Position numbers and translations under genes: made by a program
Source: Ruminococcus flavefaciens
Lineage (GTDB): Bacteria > Bacillota > Clostridia > Oscillospirales > Ruminococcaceae
NCBI GenBank assembly: GCA_015067005.1
Contig: SVNH01000002.1
Location: forward strand, 62,001 to 126,000
Direction: 5' to 3'
DNA: 64,000 bases
Shown here: in pieces, positions 34,287-43,936 of the stretch
Position numbering within the stretch: position 1 is the stretch's first letter
Layout of the letters: each line of letters starts with the position of its first letter
Notes under the pieces: generated by a model
Told to the model about the DNA's origin: nothing
The model's input: only the letters and a program-made list of their open reading frames with translations
Databases searched by the model: none

Positions 34287-35075
34287 CTACTTAATATAAT
34301 AATAACCAATACCTATTAGTTCGCGCGTCCAGTAGGTCGGAACCAGATACCATGAGGTATCGGCTGATATGTTTGATGTTCCGTTTATCCCCTGCTGCTT
34401 TGCGATCATTTCAGCACGGTACTGGTGATAAGCATCGGTAACGATAGTGATATTTTCACTGAGTCCTTCCCTCCTGATGATCTCCTGCGAAAATCTCAGA
34501 TTCTCCTCAGTATTCACGGAGCGATCCTCCATGTAGATACGCTCCGGCGCGATACCGCGCTCTGTGAGGTAGGTCTTCATACATTCAGCTTCACTTATCA
34601 CTTCATCGCTGCCCTTTCCGCCCGATACCACAACGCTGACGCTCTCATGCTCAGCAAGGTAATCGTAAGCCTTATCAAGGCGCTTTCTCAGCATACGGCT
34701 GGGCGCACCACCCTTGACCTTGCAGCCAAGCACTACAAGTGTTGTATCGTCAGTTTTGGGCGTGTCGTTTGCGGCTCTTACCATAAAGGCACTTATAACT
34801 GCCGCATACACCACAAACAGGACTACCAGTACAGCTGCAATGCTTAAAAACGTCCTGCCCGCGTTGACGTTCCACAACGCTCTCAAACGTCCGGTGAATC
34901 GTCCGTAAAAGACGAAAACCAATATCAGCACAGCTGTAACAGCTATTCCGAAAGCATTTCCGAGGTTGAATATTCCACGGAATATCGGCACAACATAGAA
35001 TACCAGCATTACAATCGAAATAAGTGCCGGAATTATTTTAGTATTCTCTTTCTGTAAAAATCCCATTATCTCCAT
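34287..35075 (-). CDS. YdcF family (DUF218) membrane protein
   Basis: Three or four transmembrane helices fill residues 12-100. A DUF218 domain follows (about 110-250: VVLGCKV, VVSGGKGSDE, EDRSVNTEENLRFS, TDAYHQYRA). Relatives such as ElyC and SanA act in envelope and peptidoglycan-lipid handling, but the catalysed reaction is not settled. The domain should face the outside. It begins 12 bp after the PHP gene. The start could also be 35066, as neither ATG has an ideal ribosome site. Confidence 0.85.
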   Translation of the reverse strand: MEIMGFLQKENTKIIPALISIVMLVFYVVPIFRGIFNLGNAFGIAVTAVLILVFVFYGRFTGRLRALWNVNAGRTFLSIAAVLVVLFVVYAAVISAFMVRAANDTPKTDDTTLVVLGCKVKGGAPSRMLRKRLDKAYDYLAEHESVSVVVSGGKGSDEVISEAECMKTYLTERGIAPERIYMEDRSVNTEENLRFSQEIIRREGLSENITIVTDAYHQYRAEMIAKQQGINGTSNISADTSWYLVPTYWTRELIGIGYYYIK

Positions 35076-35087
35076 AAATGTTCTTCA

Positions 35088-35921
35088 TCACATTTTTGCT
35101 GCAAGTTTTATGATCCTGTCAAGGTTCTCCTTAGTAGTAGTTTCACTGCCAAGATGAGTAGGAACAGCGTTATAAAGTCCGTGGAAATCCGAACCGCCGG
35201 TCTGGATGAGATCATACTTCTCCACAATAGAAACGAGGTCTTTGCGGTAATCAGCGTCAGCGGAATGATGTCCGACCTCAACACCGTCTATCTTGCCCTT
35301 CTGAGCGAGTTCTTCGAGGAGTTCCATATTGTTGTACTGAGCCGGATGCGCCATAACTGCAACACCCTTAGCGGTATGTATGAGGTCAATAACGAAGTTC
35401 ACATCCGGGTATTCACGCTCAACATAGCAGCTGCCTGTTTCAGGATTAAAAAGCTCTCTGTCAAGGTCGCCGTAGAATTCAAGCGCATAGCCGTAGCTGA
35501 TAAGAGCTCTCATTATATGCTGCTTGAAAATACTCTTAGAGGACGTTGTATGCTTGAGTATGCTTTCAAGCGTGATCGGGTATTTTTCAATGACCTTGTC
35601 GATCATTTCCTTTGAAGTCTGCTTTCTTATCTCGCAGCACTTCAGGCAGAGACCTTCAAGGCGGTCAGGCTTCTGCGGAGCGTAGCAGAGTATGTGAACC
35701 TTGCTGTTGCGTTCCTTATCCCAAGCTGAAAGCTCAACGCCGTGGAGTATCTTTATACCGGCTCTTTCCGCGAGTACATCAGCGCGCGAAAAAGATGCCA
35801 TAGTATCGTGGTCGGTGATCGAGAGCCAGTCGATATTGGTACGTTTAGCCTGATCTATAATATCCTCAATACCAAGCGAACCGTCCGAAAGCTTAGTATG
35901 ACAATGCAGATCGCAAATCAT
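35088..35921 (-). CDS. PHP-domain phosphoesterase
   Basis: This 277-residue cytoplasmic metal-dependent phosphoesterase begins with the PHP metal motifs DLHCHTKLSDG and TDHDT. Further ligands are found in HGVEL, in AHPAQY and in the terminal GGSDFHG. It is most like the YciV/RNase AM group, which acts on nucleotide 3',5'-bisphosphates and short RNA 5' ends. The actual substrate is not proven. AAGGAGG lies upstream, and the YdcF-like gene is cotranscribed. Confidence 0.85.
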   Translation of the reverse strand: MICDLHCHTKLSDGSLGIEDIIDQAKRTNIDWLSITDHDTMASFSRADVLAERAGIKILHGVELSAWDKERNSKVHILCYAPQKPDRLEGLCLKCCEIRKQTSKEMIDKVIEKYPITLESILKHTTSSKSIFKQHIMRALISYGYALEFYGDLDRELFNPETGSCYVEREYPDVNFVIDLIHTAKGVAVMAHPAQYNNMELLEELAQKGKIDGVEVGHHSADADYRKDLVSIVEKYDLIQTGGSDFHGLYNAVPTHLGSETTTKENLDRIIKLAAKM

Positions 35922-36090
35922 AAATTCCTCCTTATCTGCTGAATGATCAGCGGTGAATATAATTATATATATTCACAGTTCGTATAGAAGATATACAAAA
36001 CCGACAATAATTATACCACATTATGAAAGAAATTGCAAGCTTTTCACTTATTTTTTTCTTTGAACTAATTCTCGACACACCTCAAAACGA

Positions 36091-36921
36091 CTATTCTTTG
36101 CAGTATGCACTATACAAATCACTTTTGCGGAATCCGTGTTCCTTCGCCACTTCCTTACAGGCATCGACCGGTCTTTCACCCATATCTACCAGCTTCCGGA
36201 CAAGTACAAGAGCCTGTTCGACAGTCATTTCCTCTGAGGATGTATCGCTGCTTCCCTCAAGCACGAGCACGTACTCGCCCTTTGGCTCATGCTCAGAATA
36301 ATACTCAACTGCCTCGCTGAGTGTAAGTCTCAGCACCTCTTCATGAAGCTTTGTAAGCTCACGGCAGAGGGATATTCTCCTGTCGCCGCCGAATGCTCCG
36401 GCGAGGTCTGAGAGTGTCGTTTTCAACTTATGAGGTGCTTCGTAAAATATCATTGCACCTGTTTCATTTCGGAGAGCCTCCAGCCTTTCGGAACGCTCCT
36501 TCTTTGGCACAGGCAGAAATCCCTCGAATGTGAATCGGCGCGTATTAAGTCCCGAAAGCGCCGCAGCTGATACTACCGCACTTGGTCCGGGAACTACCCT
36601 CACCTCAATGTTATTCTCGGCGCAAAGCTTCACAAGAACTTCTCCCGGATCGGATATGCAAGGCATACCGGCATCAGTCACAACTCCACAGCTCTCACCT
36701 GCAATTATCCTGTCGATTATACGCTGAGCATCCGCCTGTGAACTGTGCTCGTGAAAGCTTACAAGCTGATTCTTTATCTCATAGCGATTGAGCAGCTTCA
36801 AGGTGACGCGGGTGTCCTCAGCGCAAATGAAATCGAGTTCCTGAAGCATCCTCAGCTGACGCAGAGTGATGTCCTCCATGTTTCCGATCGGAGTTCCGAT
36901 AATGTAAAGTATACCGCTCAT
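36091..36921 (-). CDS. rsmI: 16S rRNA (cytidine-1402-2'-O)-methyltransferase
   Basis: RsmI methylates the ribose of C1402 in 16S rRNA using S-adenosylmethionine. The N-terminus has GTPIGNMEDITLRQL and CAEDTRVT, and the middle has the glycine-rich VTDAGMPCISDPG and VPGPSAV motifs of the family. The length of 276 residues is as expected. It overlaps the upstream TrmN6-like gene by ATGA, a pairing seen in many Firmicutes. Confidence 0.95.
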   Translation of the reverse strand: MSGILYIIGTPIGNMEDITLRQLRMLQELDFICAEDTRVTLKLLNRYEIKNQLVSFHEHSSQADAQRIIDRIIAGESCGVVTDAGMPCISDPGEVLVKLCAENNIEVRVVPGPSAVVSAAALSGLNTRRFTFEGFLPVPKKERSERLEALRNETGAMIFYEAPHKLKTTLSDLAGAFGGDRRISLCRELTKLHEEVLRLTLSEAVEYYSEHEPKGEYVLVLEGSSDTSSEEMTVEQALVLVRKLVDMGERPVDACKEVAKEHGFRKSDLYSAYCKE

Positions 36922-37640
36922 ACGTTTTCCTTTCCAGTGTTGTATATCTTTCGGAGTTCATCCGAAAAGCCGTCACCGCTGCGAATATAAAGCTGCGGTT
37001 CTATCTTCATGAAAGGCTTTGAACCTTTCTTTCCCTCGATCAGGAACAGCCACGGTGCTTCCTCAGGGTTTTTGGACACCATTCGCAGTCTTTTCGGCTC
37101 TATATCGTTATTCTTCATTGCAAATATGACATCGCTGAGACGTTCCGGACGGTTACACATACATAGTCTGCCGCCGAATTTCAGAAGCTTACCGGCAGCG
37201 CGGCAGATGTCGTCAATATTGCACATAATCTCGTGACGCGCTATCCTCTGGGCTGTTATGGCGCTCTGGAATCCGGCGTTGTCAGCCTTGTAAGGCGGAT
37301 TGCAGGTCACAAGATCAAGCTGTCCGAGCGGAGCATCATCCCACAGCACCTTCAGATCAGCGCAGACCGGTACTATACCACTGGTCTCACTGCGTTCAAG
37401 ACCGAGCTTCAGCTGCTCGATCGCACCCTCCTGAATGTCCACAGCATAGGTTATCTGCGGCGGACGCTGCTTCTGCATAATCATAGGTATTATGCCGCAG
37501 CCTGTACCGAGATCGCAGGCTTTATCCTTAGCGCGGTACTGTGAAAAATCCGCCAGCAGAAAAGCGTCCGTGCCGAAGCGGTGATCAGTGCTGGCGCAGA
37601 CGTATATTTTATCCGTGAGTTTTTCGTATTTGTATTCCAT
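36918..37640 (-). CDS. tRNA1(Val) adenine-37 N6-methyltransferase-like protein
   Basis: This class I methyltransferase (TrmN6/YabB group) has the SAM motif CDLGTGCGIIPM and the catalytic NPPYK of N6-adenine methylases. Its probable target is A37 of tRNA1(Val), by family analogy. It has 240 residues. AAGGAAA precedes the ATG. The downstream rsmI is translationally coupled. Confidence 0.85.
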   Translation of the reverse strand: MEYKYEKLTDKIYVCASTDHRFGTDAFLLADFSQYRAKDKACDLGTGCGIIPMIMQKQRPPQITYAVDIQEGAIEQLKLGLERSETSGIVPVCADLKVLWDDAPLGQLDLVTCNPPYKADNAGFQSAITAQRIARHEIMCNIDDICRAAGKLLKFGGRLCMCNRPERLSDVIFAMKNNDIEPKRLRMVSKNPEEAPWLFLIEGKKGSKPFMKIEPQLYIRSGDGFSDELRKIYNTGKENV

Positions 37641-37676
37641 AGAATTTCCTTATCTTGCTTATTCTTATATCAGATT

Positions 37677-37769
37677 ATAAATCAGAATTTCGAGCTGAGC
37701 CAGCTCGACCGCTTCCACGTTGGTGCTCGTGAACTCGCTTACGGCACTATTAGTATAAATCAGAATTTA
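37677..37769. repeat. 15-bp direct repeat enclosing a 63-bp segment
   Basis: TATAAATCAGAATTT is present at 37677-37691 and again at 37755-37769. The enclosed 63 bp start with the hairpin CGAGCT-AGCTCG. It may be a small inserted element with a target duplication. Confidence 0.55.
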
Positions 37770-38078
37770 TGTAATAACCCATGTAAATGCTAAATACAAA
37801 TATGGAAATACTGTCATTATTACATTATAGATAAACAACTTATTCCCAATTTGAATGCGACGTTTTGTTCTCTCCTTTTTAAAGAAGAACACAGTACAAA
37901 TGAAGGTTAATACTATATGAATAATACCTATTACAAGAATTGCCCAATGTAACTTCAAGTTTTGAAACTTACAATCATATCCAGTTAAATCAAAGCATAT
38001 AATGATAAACCATCCAAGCAAATCATTCATCAAATATGCAAATATATCTATAAGCGTAATCGCTTTGCTTCGTTTCAT
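37767..38078 (-). CDS. Small AT-rich membrane protein
   Basis: This 103-residue protein has three predicted membrane helices (about 8-28, 44-66 and 82-101) and a basic loop KKERTKRR between the second and third. No family was recognised. The coding sequence is clearly richer in A and T than neighbouring genes, which hints at recent acquisition. GAGGTG lies upstream of the ATG. It sits next to the direct repeat at its 3' end. Function is unknown. Confidence 0.65.
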   Translation of the reverse strand: MKRSKAITLIDIFAYLMNDLLGWFIIICFDLTGYDCKFQNLKLHWAILVIGIIHIVLTFICTVFFFKKERTKRRIQIGNKLFIYNVIMTVFPYLYLAFTWVIT

Positions 38079-38120
38079 GTATCACACCTCTAAATTCCGA
38101 TTTATATTAGTATCATATTT

Positions 38121-38468
38121 TCAAAATTTGTCGGTAAACGTAGTTATAACTTCTATAATTCCGATAATATGGCTGTTGAACTCATCAAGCTCATCAGCAG
38201 GCACCCAAAGCTCCTGATGATAGTTCCTGCCAACGGTCTGCACTTCAAAACCGGAGATATACTCATCATCGACCTCAAACCTTGTTACATAGCCCCTGCG
38301 GTCAGACGCTGATTTTACATTCCATTTTTCTGCTATTTCGCAAGCGTACTTCTCGTTCAGAACGGGGTAAAATATCGGCTGTTCAGGCAAGCGCGGCGGA
38401 AAGCACTTATACCCGCTCTGTTTTATCAATTCCAGCTCAGCAGTACCAACTGGTCGGTAAAGTATCAT
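38121..38468 (-). CDS. ADP-ribosylation/crystallin J1-like small protein
   Basis: This 115-residue cytoplasmic protein resembles the widespread family annotated as ADP-ribosylation/crystallin J1: YRPVGTAELELI, GYKCFPPRLPEQPIFYPVLNE and ELWVPADELDEFN, with conserved Trp and Pro residues. The name is historical and the biochemical role is unknown. It overlaps the mnmA stop by four bases and has a GGAGG site, so it is the last gene of the mnmA operon. Confidence 0.7.
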   Translation of the reverse strand: MILYRPVGTAELELIKQSGYKCFPPRLPEQPIFYPVLNEKYACEIAEKWNVKSASDRRGYVTRFEVDDEYISGFEVQTVGRNYHQELWVPADELDEFNSHIIGIIEVITTFTDKF

Positions 38469-39541
38469 ATTATCGTTCCTCCGCCGACAACGACATCCCC
38501 GTCATAGAGGACTACCGCCTGTCCGCTTGTTATAGCTCTCTGCGGCTCATCAAACTCGACCTTGTACTCGCCGTTTCCGAGATATGAGACAGTCGCCGGC
38601 TGTTCCTTCTGACTGTACCTCGTTTTCGCAGTTACACGCATAGGCTCGGTGATTTCCGGCACTGATATGAGGTTGAAATCATCAGCGATAAGCGACTTCG
38701 TATAGAGGTCTTTCTCGTCTCCGAGAGTAACGGTATTCGATGCAACGTCCTTGCTGACAACGTAAGCTGGCTTGCCGAGTGATATGCCAAGATGCTTGCG
38801 CTGTCCGACCGTATAATTAATGATGCCCTTATGCTCTCCGAGGACTTTCCCCTCAGTGTCCACAAAATTACCGTATGGAACGTCCATACCTGCAAAACGG
38901 CGTATAAAGGCAGCGTAATCACCGTCCGGAACGAAACAGATGTCCTGACTATCAGGCTTTTCCGAATTGATAAGCCCTACCTTTCCGGCAAGCTCACGCA
39001 CCTGAGTTTTATCAAGTCCGCCGAGCGGAAATATAGTATGCGAAAGCTGCTCCTGAGTGAGCGAATACAGCACATAGGTCTGATCCTTGCTGCGGTCCTT
39101 TGGACGTTTCAGAAGCCAGCGTCCGGAAGCTTCATCGTATTCATTGACGGCATAGTGCCCCGTTGCTATGTACTCATATCCGAGTTCAAGCGCACGTCTG
39201 AGCATTTTATCAAACTTCACATGGCGGTTGCACTCAATACACGGATTAGGTGTCCTTCCGCAGAGATAGCTGTCGGAGAAGTTTTTCATGACGTATTCGC
39301 GGAAATTATCCTTGAAATTGAATACAACGTGCTCAAATCCAAGCTTGTAGGCAACACTTCTTGCGTCCATTACGTCATTGAGGGCACAGCAGGTCTTGCC
39401 GTCCTTCTGAGCCTGATCTATATCCTCGTCCGAGAAGAGTTTCAGCGTTACGCCCATTACCTCGTATCCCTGATCTCTCAGAAGCATTGCAGCCACAGAG
39501 CTGTCAACTCCGCCGCTCATGCCAACCATTACTTTTTTCAT
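38465..39541 (-). CDS. mnmA: tRNA-specific 2-thiouridylase MnmA
   Basis: MnmA thiolates U34 of Lys, Glu and Gln tRNAs using ATP and sulfur passed by a relay. The PP-loop SGGVDSS lies at the N-terminus, GRTPNPCIECN carries the first catalytic Cys, and DICF the second. Its 358 residues match the family. It follows the HAD gene by 11 bp and is coupled to the small crystallin J1-like gene. Confidence 0.97.
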   Translation of the reverse strand: MKKVMVGMSGGVDSSVAAMLLRDQGYEVMGVTLKLFSDEDIDQAQKDGKTCCALNDVMDARSVAYKLGFEHVVFNFKDNFREYVMKNFSDSYLCGRTPNPCIECNRHVKFDKMLRRALELGYEYIATGHYAVNEYDEASGRWLLKRPKDRSKDQTYVLYSLTQEQLSHTIFPLGGLDKTQVRELAGKVGLINSEKPDSQDICFVPDGDYAAFIRRFAGMDVPYGNFVDTEGKVLGEHKGIINYTVGQRKHLGISLGKPAYVVSKDVASNTVTLGDEKDLYTKSLIADDFNLISVPEITEPMRVTAKTRYSQKEQPATVSYLGNGEYKVEFDEPQRAITSGQAVVLYDGDVVVGGGTII

Positions 39542-39552
39542 ATCATCGTCCC

Positions 39553-40218
39553 TTATATACCAAATTCATCGCCGAGGATGTTTTGCAGCTCCGCAAGAGA
39601 ATCCGCATAAACGTCCGCAAGTCGCTTTATCTCATCACTTTCAGCAGCGGATACCTCATCATATACGGCAGCAGTTCTGAATCCTGCCCTGACAGCAGTC
39701 TCGATACAGTGCAGAGAATCCTCGATAACAAGAGTTTCTTCCGGAAGAGTGCCAAGTCTTTCCGCCGCTCCGAGGAAGATCTCAGGGAATCGTTTACCGC
39801 GCGGATAATCAACATCCGTCAGCACGAATCTGAACCTTTCAAATATTCCAAGACGTTTCAGCACAGCCTCTGCAAGGCTTTTATACGTCGCTGTTGCAAT
39901 ACCGTAGGGTATACCCTTTTCGTCAAGGTGACCGAGTATCTCCTCAACGTGCGGTTTAAGAGGTATGTTCTGCTCATACTCTATCCGGACAAGCTCCTCT
40001 ATCCGGGAAATTATCTGCTCCTGAGTAAGCTTCAGACCGAGCTCCTCAATAAAGAAGCGTGATGACTGCTCTATCGACATCGTTCTTACCTGCTCCGAAA
40101 CGCTTTCAGAAGGTGTCGTTATACCGTTTTCACGCAGAAGCTTCCTGTCGACATCGAACCACACCTTCATTGAATCTATAAGAGTTCCGTCAAGGTCGAA
40201 AATAATCCCCTTTATCAT
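39553..40218 (-). CDS. HAD phosphatase, beta-phosphoglucomutase-like
   Basis: This 221-residue HAD-IA hydrolase has motif I DLDGTLIDS, motif II around TATYKS, a Lys in RGKRFPEIF and motif IV VIEDSLHCIETA. The helical cap fits the beta-phosphoglucomutase/phosphatase group. The exact substrate is unknown. Its start overlaps the stop of the C39-like gene by four bases. Confidence 0.85.
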   Translation of the reverse strand: MIKGIIFDLDGTLIDSMKVWFDVDRKLLRENGITTPSESVSEQVRTMSIEQSSRFFIEELGLKLTQEQIISRIEELVRIEYEQNIPLKPHVEEILGHLDEKGIPYGIATATYKSLAEAVLKRLGIFERFRFVLTDVDYPRGKRFPEIFLGAAERLGTLPEETLVIEDSLHCIETAVRAGFRTAAVYDEVSAAESDEIKRLADVYADSLAELQNILGDEFGI

Positions 40219-41231
40219 CTTCCTACCCTCGCAGAAGGTTCAGTTAAAGGCGAACTTTCCTTTTCTGCCGCTTCATTCTCTTCAATTTCCGCAGGCTCTG
40301 GTTTCAGTTCTTCGTTTTCGGAAGTCAGTTCATTGTATGTTTTCATAGTTACAGCACGTTCCGCATCAGAGGTCACATGATGTCCGCCTGTCTCAGAATC
40401 TCCGCAGATAACCACAGCCTGCTTGCCCATTATATCATACATCGTTCTGAATCTGTCGATGTCGTATTCCACATTTCCTTTGAGAGGATCGGCAACTTTT
40501 ACTGTTTTTGCGTTCTTATCATAGCCATAAAGCACAACACAGTGCTGGAAGGGGTTGAAATAGAAATCGCTGCCATTACCGGCAGTCCACATATATTCGT
40601 CTCTGCACCATGTAAGGTTGATAGTCGTCCATGTAAGAGTCGGTCTGCCGTCTGTTACCTGATAGAGCAGATCATCAAATTCTGTTCCGGTGAGGTCAAC
40701 TCCATAGCACGGCGAATCCAACGAAGCAAAATATCTGTCTGCCGTCTGTACAATTACATTTGCATTGCAGCCGAAGCCGTCGATATGCGGATTTCCGACA
40801 TACGCCTCATCCATTACGACCTCGCCGATGAGAGTTATCGGCATAAAGTCATCAGCAAGAGTTTCTTTATCAACATCAAATCCGAGGTAATTAAGCAGCG
40901 TTGTAAGTGCTGTGACCTCGCAGCCTGTCGGCAGCTCAGGTTCCTGCAAAACAGCCTCTACACCGCCTATCTCAAAGTTATCAGGACAGGTCTCGAACTC
41001 ATGCCTGTTTATATCCACGGTAAACTGTTCGGTAATCGGTTCGGCAATAGTTTCCGTTACTGTCTCACTGACCGTTTCAGCAGCAGTCGTAACAGCTTCT
41101 GTTGTGTTCACGGAAGCCATTTTGCTTTGCAGTATATCCGAATCCGGAACACTGTTTATCGTACCGCATGAACACATGACCAGCGTCAAAGCAGTGCATA
41201 ATGCGAGGTATTTCGCCAATTTCAATATCAT
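40215..41231 (-). CDS. Secreted C39-like cysteine peptidase family protein
   Basis: A hydrophobic signal sequence (about 5-22) ends in a Cys-containing MCSC region that might be a lipobox, though a poor one. A Thr/Glu-rich linker follows. The domain at about 88-270 has LPTGCEVTALTTLLNYLG with the catalytic Cys, then FQHCVVLYGYD with His and VADPLKG, as in C39/YvpB-like peptidases. The last 50 residues are Glu-rich. It lies between tmcAL and the HAD gene, with 6-bp and overlapping junctions. Its target is unknown. Confidence 0.8.
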   Translation of the reverse strand: MILKLAKYLALCTALTLVMCSCGTINSVPDSDILQSKMASVNTTEAVTTAAETVSETVTETIAEPITEQFTVDINRHEFETCPDNFEIGGVEAVLQEPELPTGCEVTALTTLLNYLGFDVDKETLADDFMPITLIGEVVMDEAYVGNPHIDGFGCNANVIVQTADRYFASLDSPCYGVDLTGTEFDDLLYQVTDGRPTLTWTTINLTWCRDEYMWTAGNGSDFYFNPFQHCVVLYGYDKNAKTVKVADPLKGNVEYDIDRFRTMYDIMGKQAVVICGDSETGGHHVTSDAERAVTMKTYNELTSENEELKPEPAEIEENEAAEKESSPLTEPSARVGR

Positions 41232-41237
41232 TAAGTA

Positions 41238-42440
41238 TTACTCCATATCTATCATTATCTTAGCCCTGTAATCTTTCTGCGCCGAATTGATCGCACCAAG
41301 CGCAAGTCCGTAAATATCAGAGGCTCTTATCTCAAGTTCGGCAAATCTTTTTGCCGCAGGACTTGTTTCAGCAAGCTTCGCTATCGAAACTGCAAATGGT
41401 ATCCTTGCTTTGCTCTTTGAAGCAGCAAGGATCTCTCTTCCGCGCTCGTTGAACGCAAGTATGCGTCCATAAGGCGGAAGCACATCCAGATCGTCTTTTT
41501 TTATCCCTATCAGGAGCGACAGTATTATCCTCCTGATACGCGCCATAGTATAGCGCTTGTTCTTAACTGTGAAAAGCAGTTCTTCAAGTGAATTCGCAAA
41601 CTTCGCGCCGGCAATGCGGTATTCAAGTCCCTGAGCAACGTCATATACTTCCGCTATCTCTTCCGGCGAGGATGTTCTTACCTTGTAGAGCATAACCCTT
41701 TCAAGGCGCTTCAGCGATGCTATATTGCCGCTTTTATAAGCAGCGGCTATCTCCTCTGCCCACATGAACGGAAGGTATCTCCTTACTGAGGAAATATCTC
41801 TGTCCTCGATTATCTTTTTCCTTATATAGGAAGCGCTTGCGAACTCGTCATCAGGAACTTCGCTGTCGTGCGATGCGCTCTGACGCTTAACTGTAAAAGG
41901 TTCGATCGCAGATACGCTCTTTTCAAGGGCTTTCATATACTCAATCGCAAGAAGATTGTTAGGTTCGCTGATTATAGCACCTGCCCGCGGATCGAGTCCG
42001 TTCACAACTGAAGTGAGTGCTCGCGGATAAGTGTATCCCTTTTCCATTATCTGCTTTATCTCTTCGGAATGAGTTGCGGCAGCTTCTGAGATTACATCAA
42101 GTGCTTTCCTGAGTCTGACAATATCACCGCACTCGCTTCCGAATGATAGTTCATCCACAACCCCGAGCGAATCGAGGATATGTACTGCGCCTGCCGCAAA
42201 ATTCTCAGCAGACGAAAGACAGTACTGCACCGGAAGCTCGATAACAAGATCTGCTCCCGAACGCACAGCAAGCTTAGCGCGTTCAAACTTGTCCATTATT
42301 GCGGCATCTCCACGCTGGACGAAATTACCGCTCATGACAGCCACAATATGTGTAGCGCCGTTCCTCCTTGTCTGGTCTATATGGTAAATGTGTCCGTTGT
42401 GGAAAGGGTTATACTCGCAGATAATACCACTGATTTTCAT
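41238..42440 (-). CDS. tmcAL: tRNA(Met) cytidine acetate ligase TmcAL
   Basis: TmcAL (formerly YlbM) activates acetate with ATP and acetylates C34 of elongator tRNA(Met). The nucleotidyltransferase motif EYNPFHNGH opens the protein. GNFVQRGDAAIMDKFERAKLA and SFGSECGD follow, which is the family signature. Its 400 residues agree. The start at 42440 is supported by GAGGT; the frame from 42467 is not. It is the first gene of the tmcAL-C39-HAD-mnmA operon and diverges from ackA, an interesting match because acetate kinase also uses acetate. Confidence 0.93.
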   Translation of the reverse strand: MKISGIICEYNPFHNGHIYHIDQTRRNGATHIVAVMSGNFVQRGDAAIMDKFERAKLAVRSGADLVIELPVQYCLSSAENFAAGAVHILDSLGVVDELSFGSECGDIVRLRKALDVISEAAATHSEEIKQIMEKGYTYPRALTSVVNGLDPRAGAIISEPNNLLAIEYMKALEKSVSAIEPFTVKRQSASHDSEVPDDEFASASYIRKKIIEDRDISSVRRYLPFMWAEEIAAAYKSGNIASLKRLERVMLYKVRTSSPEEIAEVYDVAQGLEYRIAGAKFANSLEELLFTVKNKRYTMARIRRIILSLLIGIKKDDLDVLPPYGRILAFNERGREILAASKSKARIPFAVSIAKLAETSPAAKRFAELEIRASDIYGLALGAINSAQKDYRAKIMIDME

Positions 42441-42610
42441 TTTACTACCTCTTCGCTCAAATTTCAACTTATTTTGTACTTTTTTTCTCTAACTTTACGA
42501 TTTATGATAAACCAAGTATCATTTCACATGACTATTTTGTTCCTTTCGCCGGAAGTATACTCTGTAATTGGAATTCTTCCGTTCTAAAATCCAAAATTTA
42601 TAAAAAACAC

Positions 42611-42638
42611 TTGCAATTTGCTGAAAATAGTATATAAT
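42611..42638 (+). promoter_or_regulatory. Sigma-A promoter of ackA
   Basis: TTGCAA (42611-42616) and TATAAT (42633-42638) are separated by 16 bp. Confidence 0.65.
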
Positions 42639-42676
42639 AGAATATGCAGTTATTTTATTTGAAAGGAATATGTATA

Positions 42677-43876
42677 ATGATAATTTTAGTTGTTAATGCA
42701 GGAAGCTCTTCTCTTAAGTATCAGCTCATCAATATGGATGATGAAAGTGTTATCGCTAAGGGAAACTGTGACAGAATCGGTATTGACGGTCACATCGCTC
42801 ACAAAACAAGCGACGGCAGAACCCTCGATATGGACTGCTCATTCCCTACACACACTGAAGCTTTTATGAAGCTTGTTGAGGCTCTTACAACAGGCGATGC
42901 AAAGGTTATCGACAGCATGGATGAGATCTCAGCTGTTGGTCACCGTATAGTACAGGGCGCTGATGTATTTGATAAGTCAGTTCTCGTTACAGACGAGGTT
43001 ATCGACAAGATAGACGAGCTCCGCGAACTCGCTCCGGTACATAACCACGCTCACGCACTCGCACTCCGTGCCTGCAAGAGTGTTATCCCGGCAAATGTTC
43101 CTCAGGTAGTTGTATTCGATACAGCTTTCCACCAGACAATGCCGCCTAAGGCTTTCATGTTCGGTCTTCCATACGATGACTATGAGAACTACCACGTAAG
43201 AAAGTACGGCTTCCACGGTACTTCACACAGATTCGTTTCAAAGGCTCTTGCTGATGCAATGGGCAAGGATGTCAAGGATCTGAAGATCGTTTCATGCCAC
43301 CTCGGAAACGGTTCCTCTATCACTGCTGTTGACGGCGGTAAGTCCGTTGATACTTCAATGGGCTTCACTCCTCTTGACGGTGTAGTTATGGGTACACGTA
43401 CAGGTGCTGTTGACCCTTCAGCTGTAACTTTCGTAGCTGACAAGCACGGCTTCACACCTTCCGAAATGAGCGAATACATGAACAAGAAGTCAGGCTTCCT
43501 CGGAGTTTCCGGCGTTGGCTCTGATAACCGTGATGTTCAGGCTGCTGCTAACGAAGGCAACAAGAGAGCTCAGCTCGTTTCTGATATGCTCATTTACGAG
43601 ATCAGAAAGTACATCGGTTCTTACGCTGCTGCTATGAACGGTCTCGATGCTATCCTCTTCACAGGCGGTATCGGTGAGAATTCATGGGAAGTTCGTGAGG
43701 GTGCCTGCTCAGATATGGACTTCTTCGGTATTAAGATTGACAAGGAACTCAACAAGTCAGTAAGAGGCAAGCTTACAAAGCTCTCAACACCTGATTCAAA
43801 GGTTGAGGTATGGATAGTTCCTACAAATGAGGAACTCCTCATCGCAAGAGATACTCTTGAACTCATCTCAAAGTAA
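42677..43876 (+). CDS. ackA: Acetate kinase
   Basis: AckA interconverts acetyl phosphate and ADP with acetate and ATP, the last step of acetate fermentation. The motifs VVNAGSSSLKYQL, FDTAFHQTMP, RKYGFHGTSH, HLGNGSS and FTGGIGENS are all present. Its 399 residues are typical. AAAGGA and the conserved N-terminus favour ATG at 42677. No pta gene is adjacent. Codon choice is strongly biased, as expected for an abundant enzyme. Confidence 0.97.
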   Translation: MIILVVNAGSSSLKYQLINMDDESVIAKGNCDRIGIDGHIAHKTSDGRTLDMDCSFPTHTEAFMKLVEALTTGDAKVIDSMDEISAVGHRIVQGADVFDKSVLVTDEVIDKIDELRELAPVHNHAHALALRACKSVIPANVPQVVVFDTAFHQTMPPKAFMFGLPYDDYENYHVRKYGFHGTSHRFVSKALADAMGKDVKDLKIVSCHLGNGSSITAVDGGKSVDTSMGFTPLDGVVMGTRTGAVDPSAVTFVADKHGFTPSEMSEYMNKKSGFLGVSGVGSDNRDVQAAANEGNKRAQLVSDMLIYEIRKYIGSYAAAMNGLDAILFTGGIGENSWEVREGACSDMDFFGIKIDKELNKSVRGKLTKLSTPDSKVEVWIVPTNEELLIARDTLELISK

Positions 43877-43907
43877 TTATAGCACAATTCACATTATAAA
43901 TCAAGAA

Positions 43908-43936
43908 AACTCCGGAACTATATCCGGAGTTTTTTC
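43908..43936 (+). terminator. Terminator of ackA
   Basis: AACTCCGGA pairs with TCCGGAGTT, followed by TTTTT. It reaches the stop codon of the converging lipoprotein gene. Confidence 0.9.
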
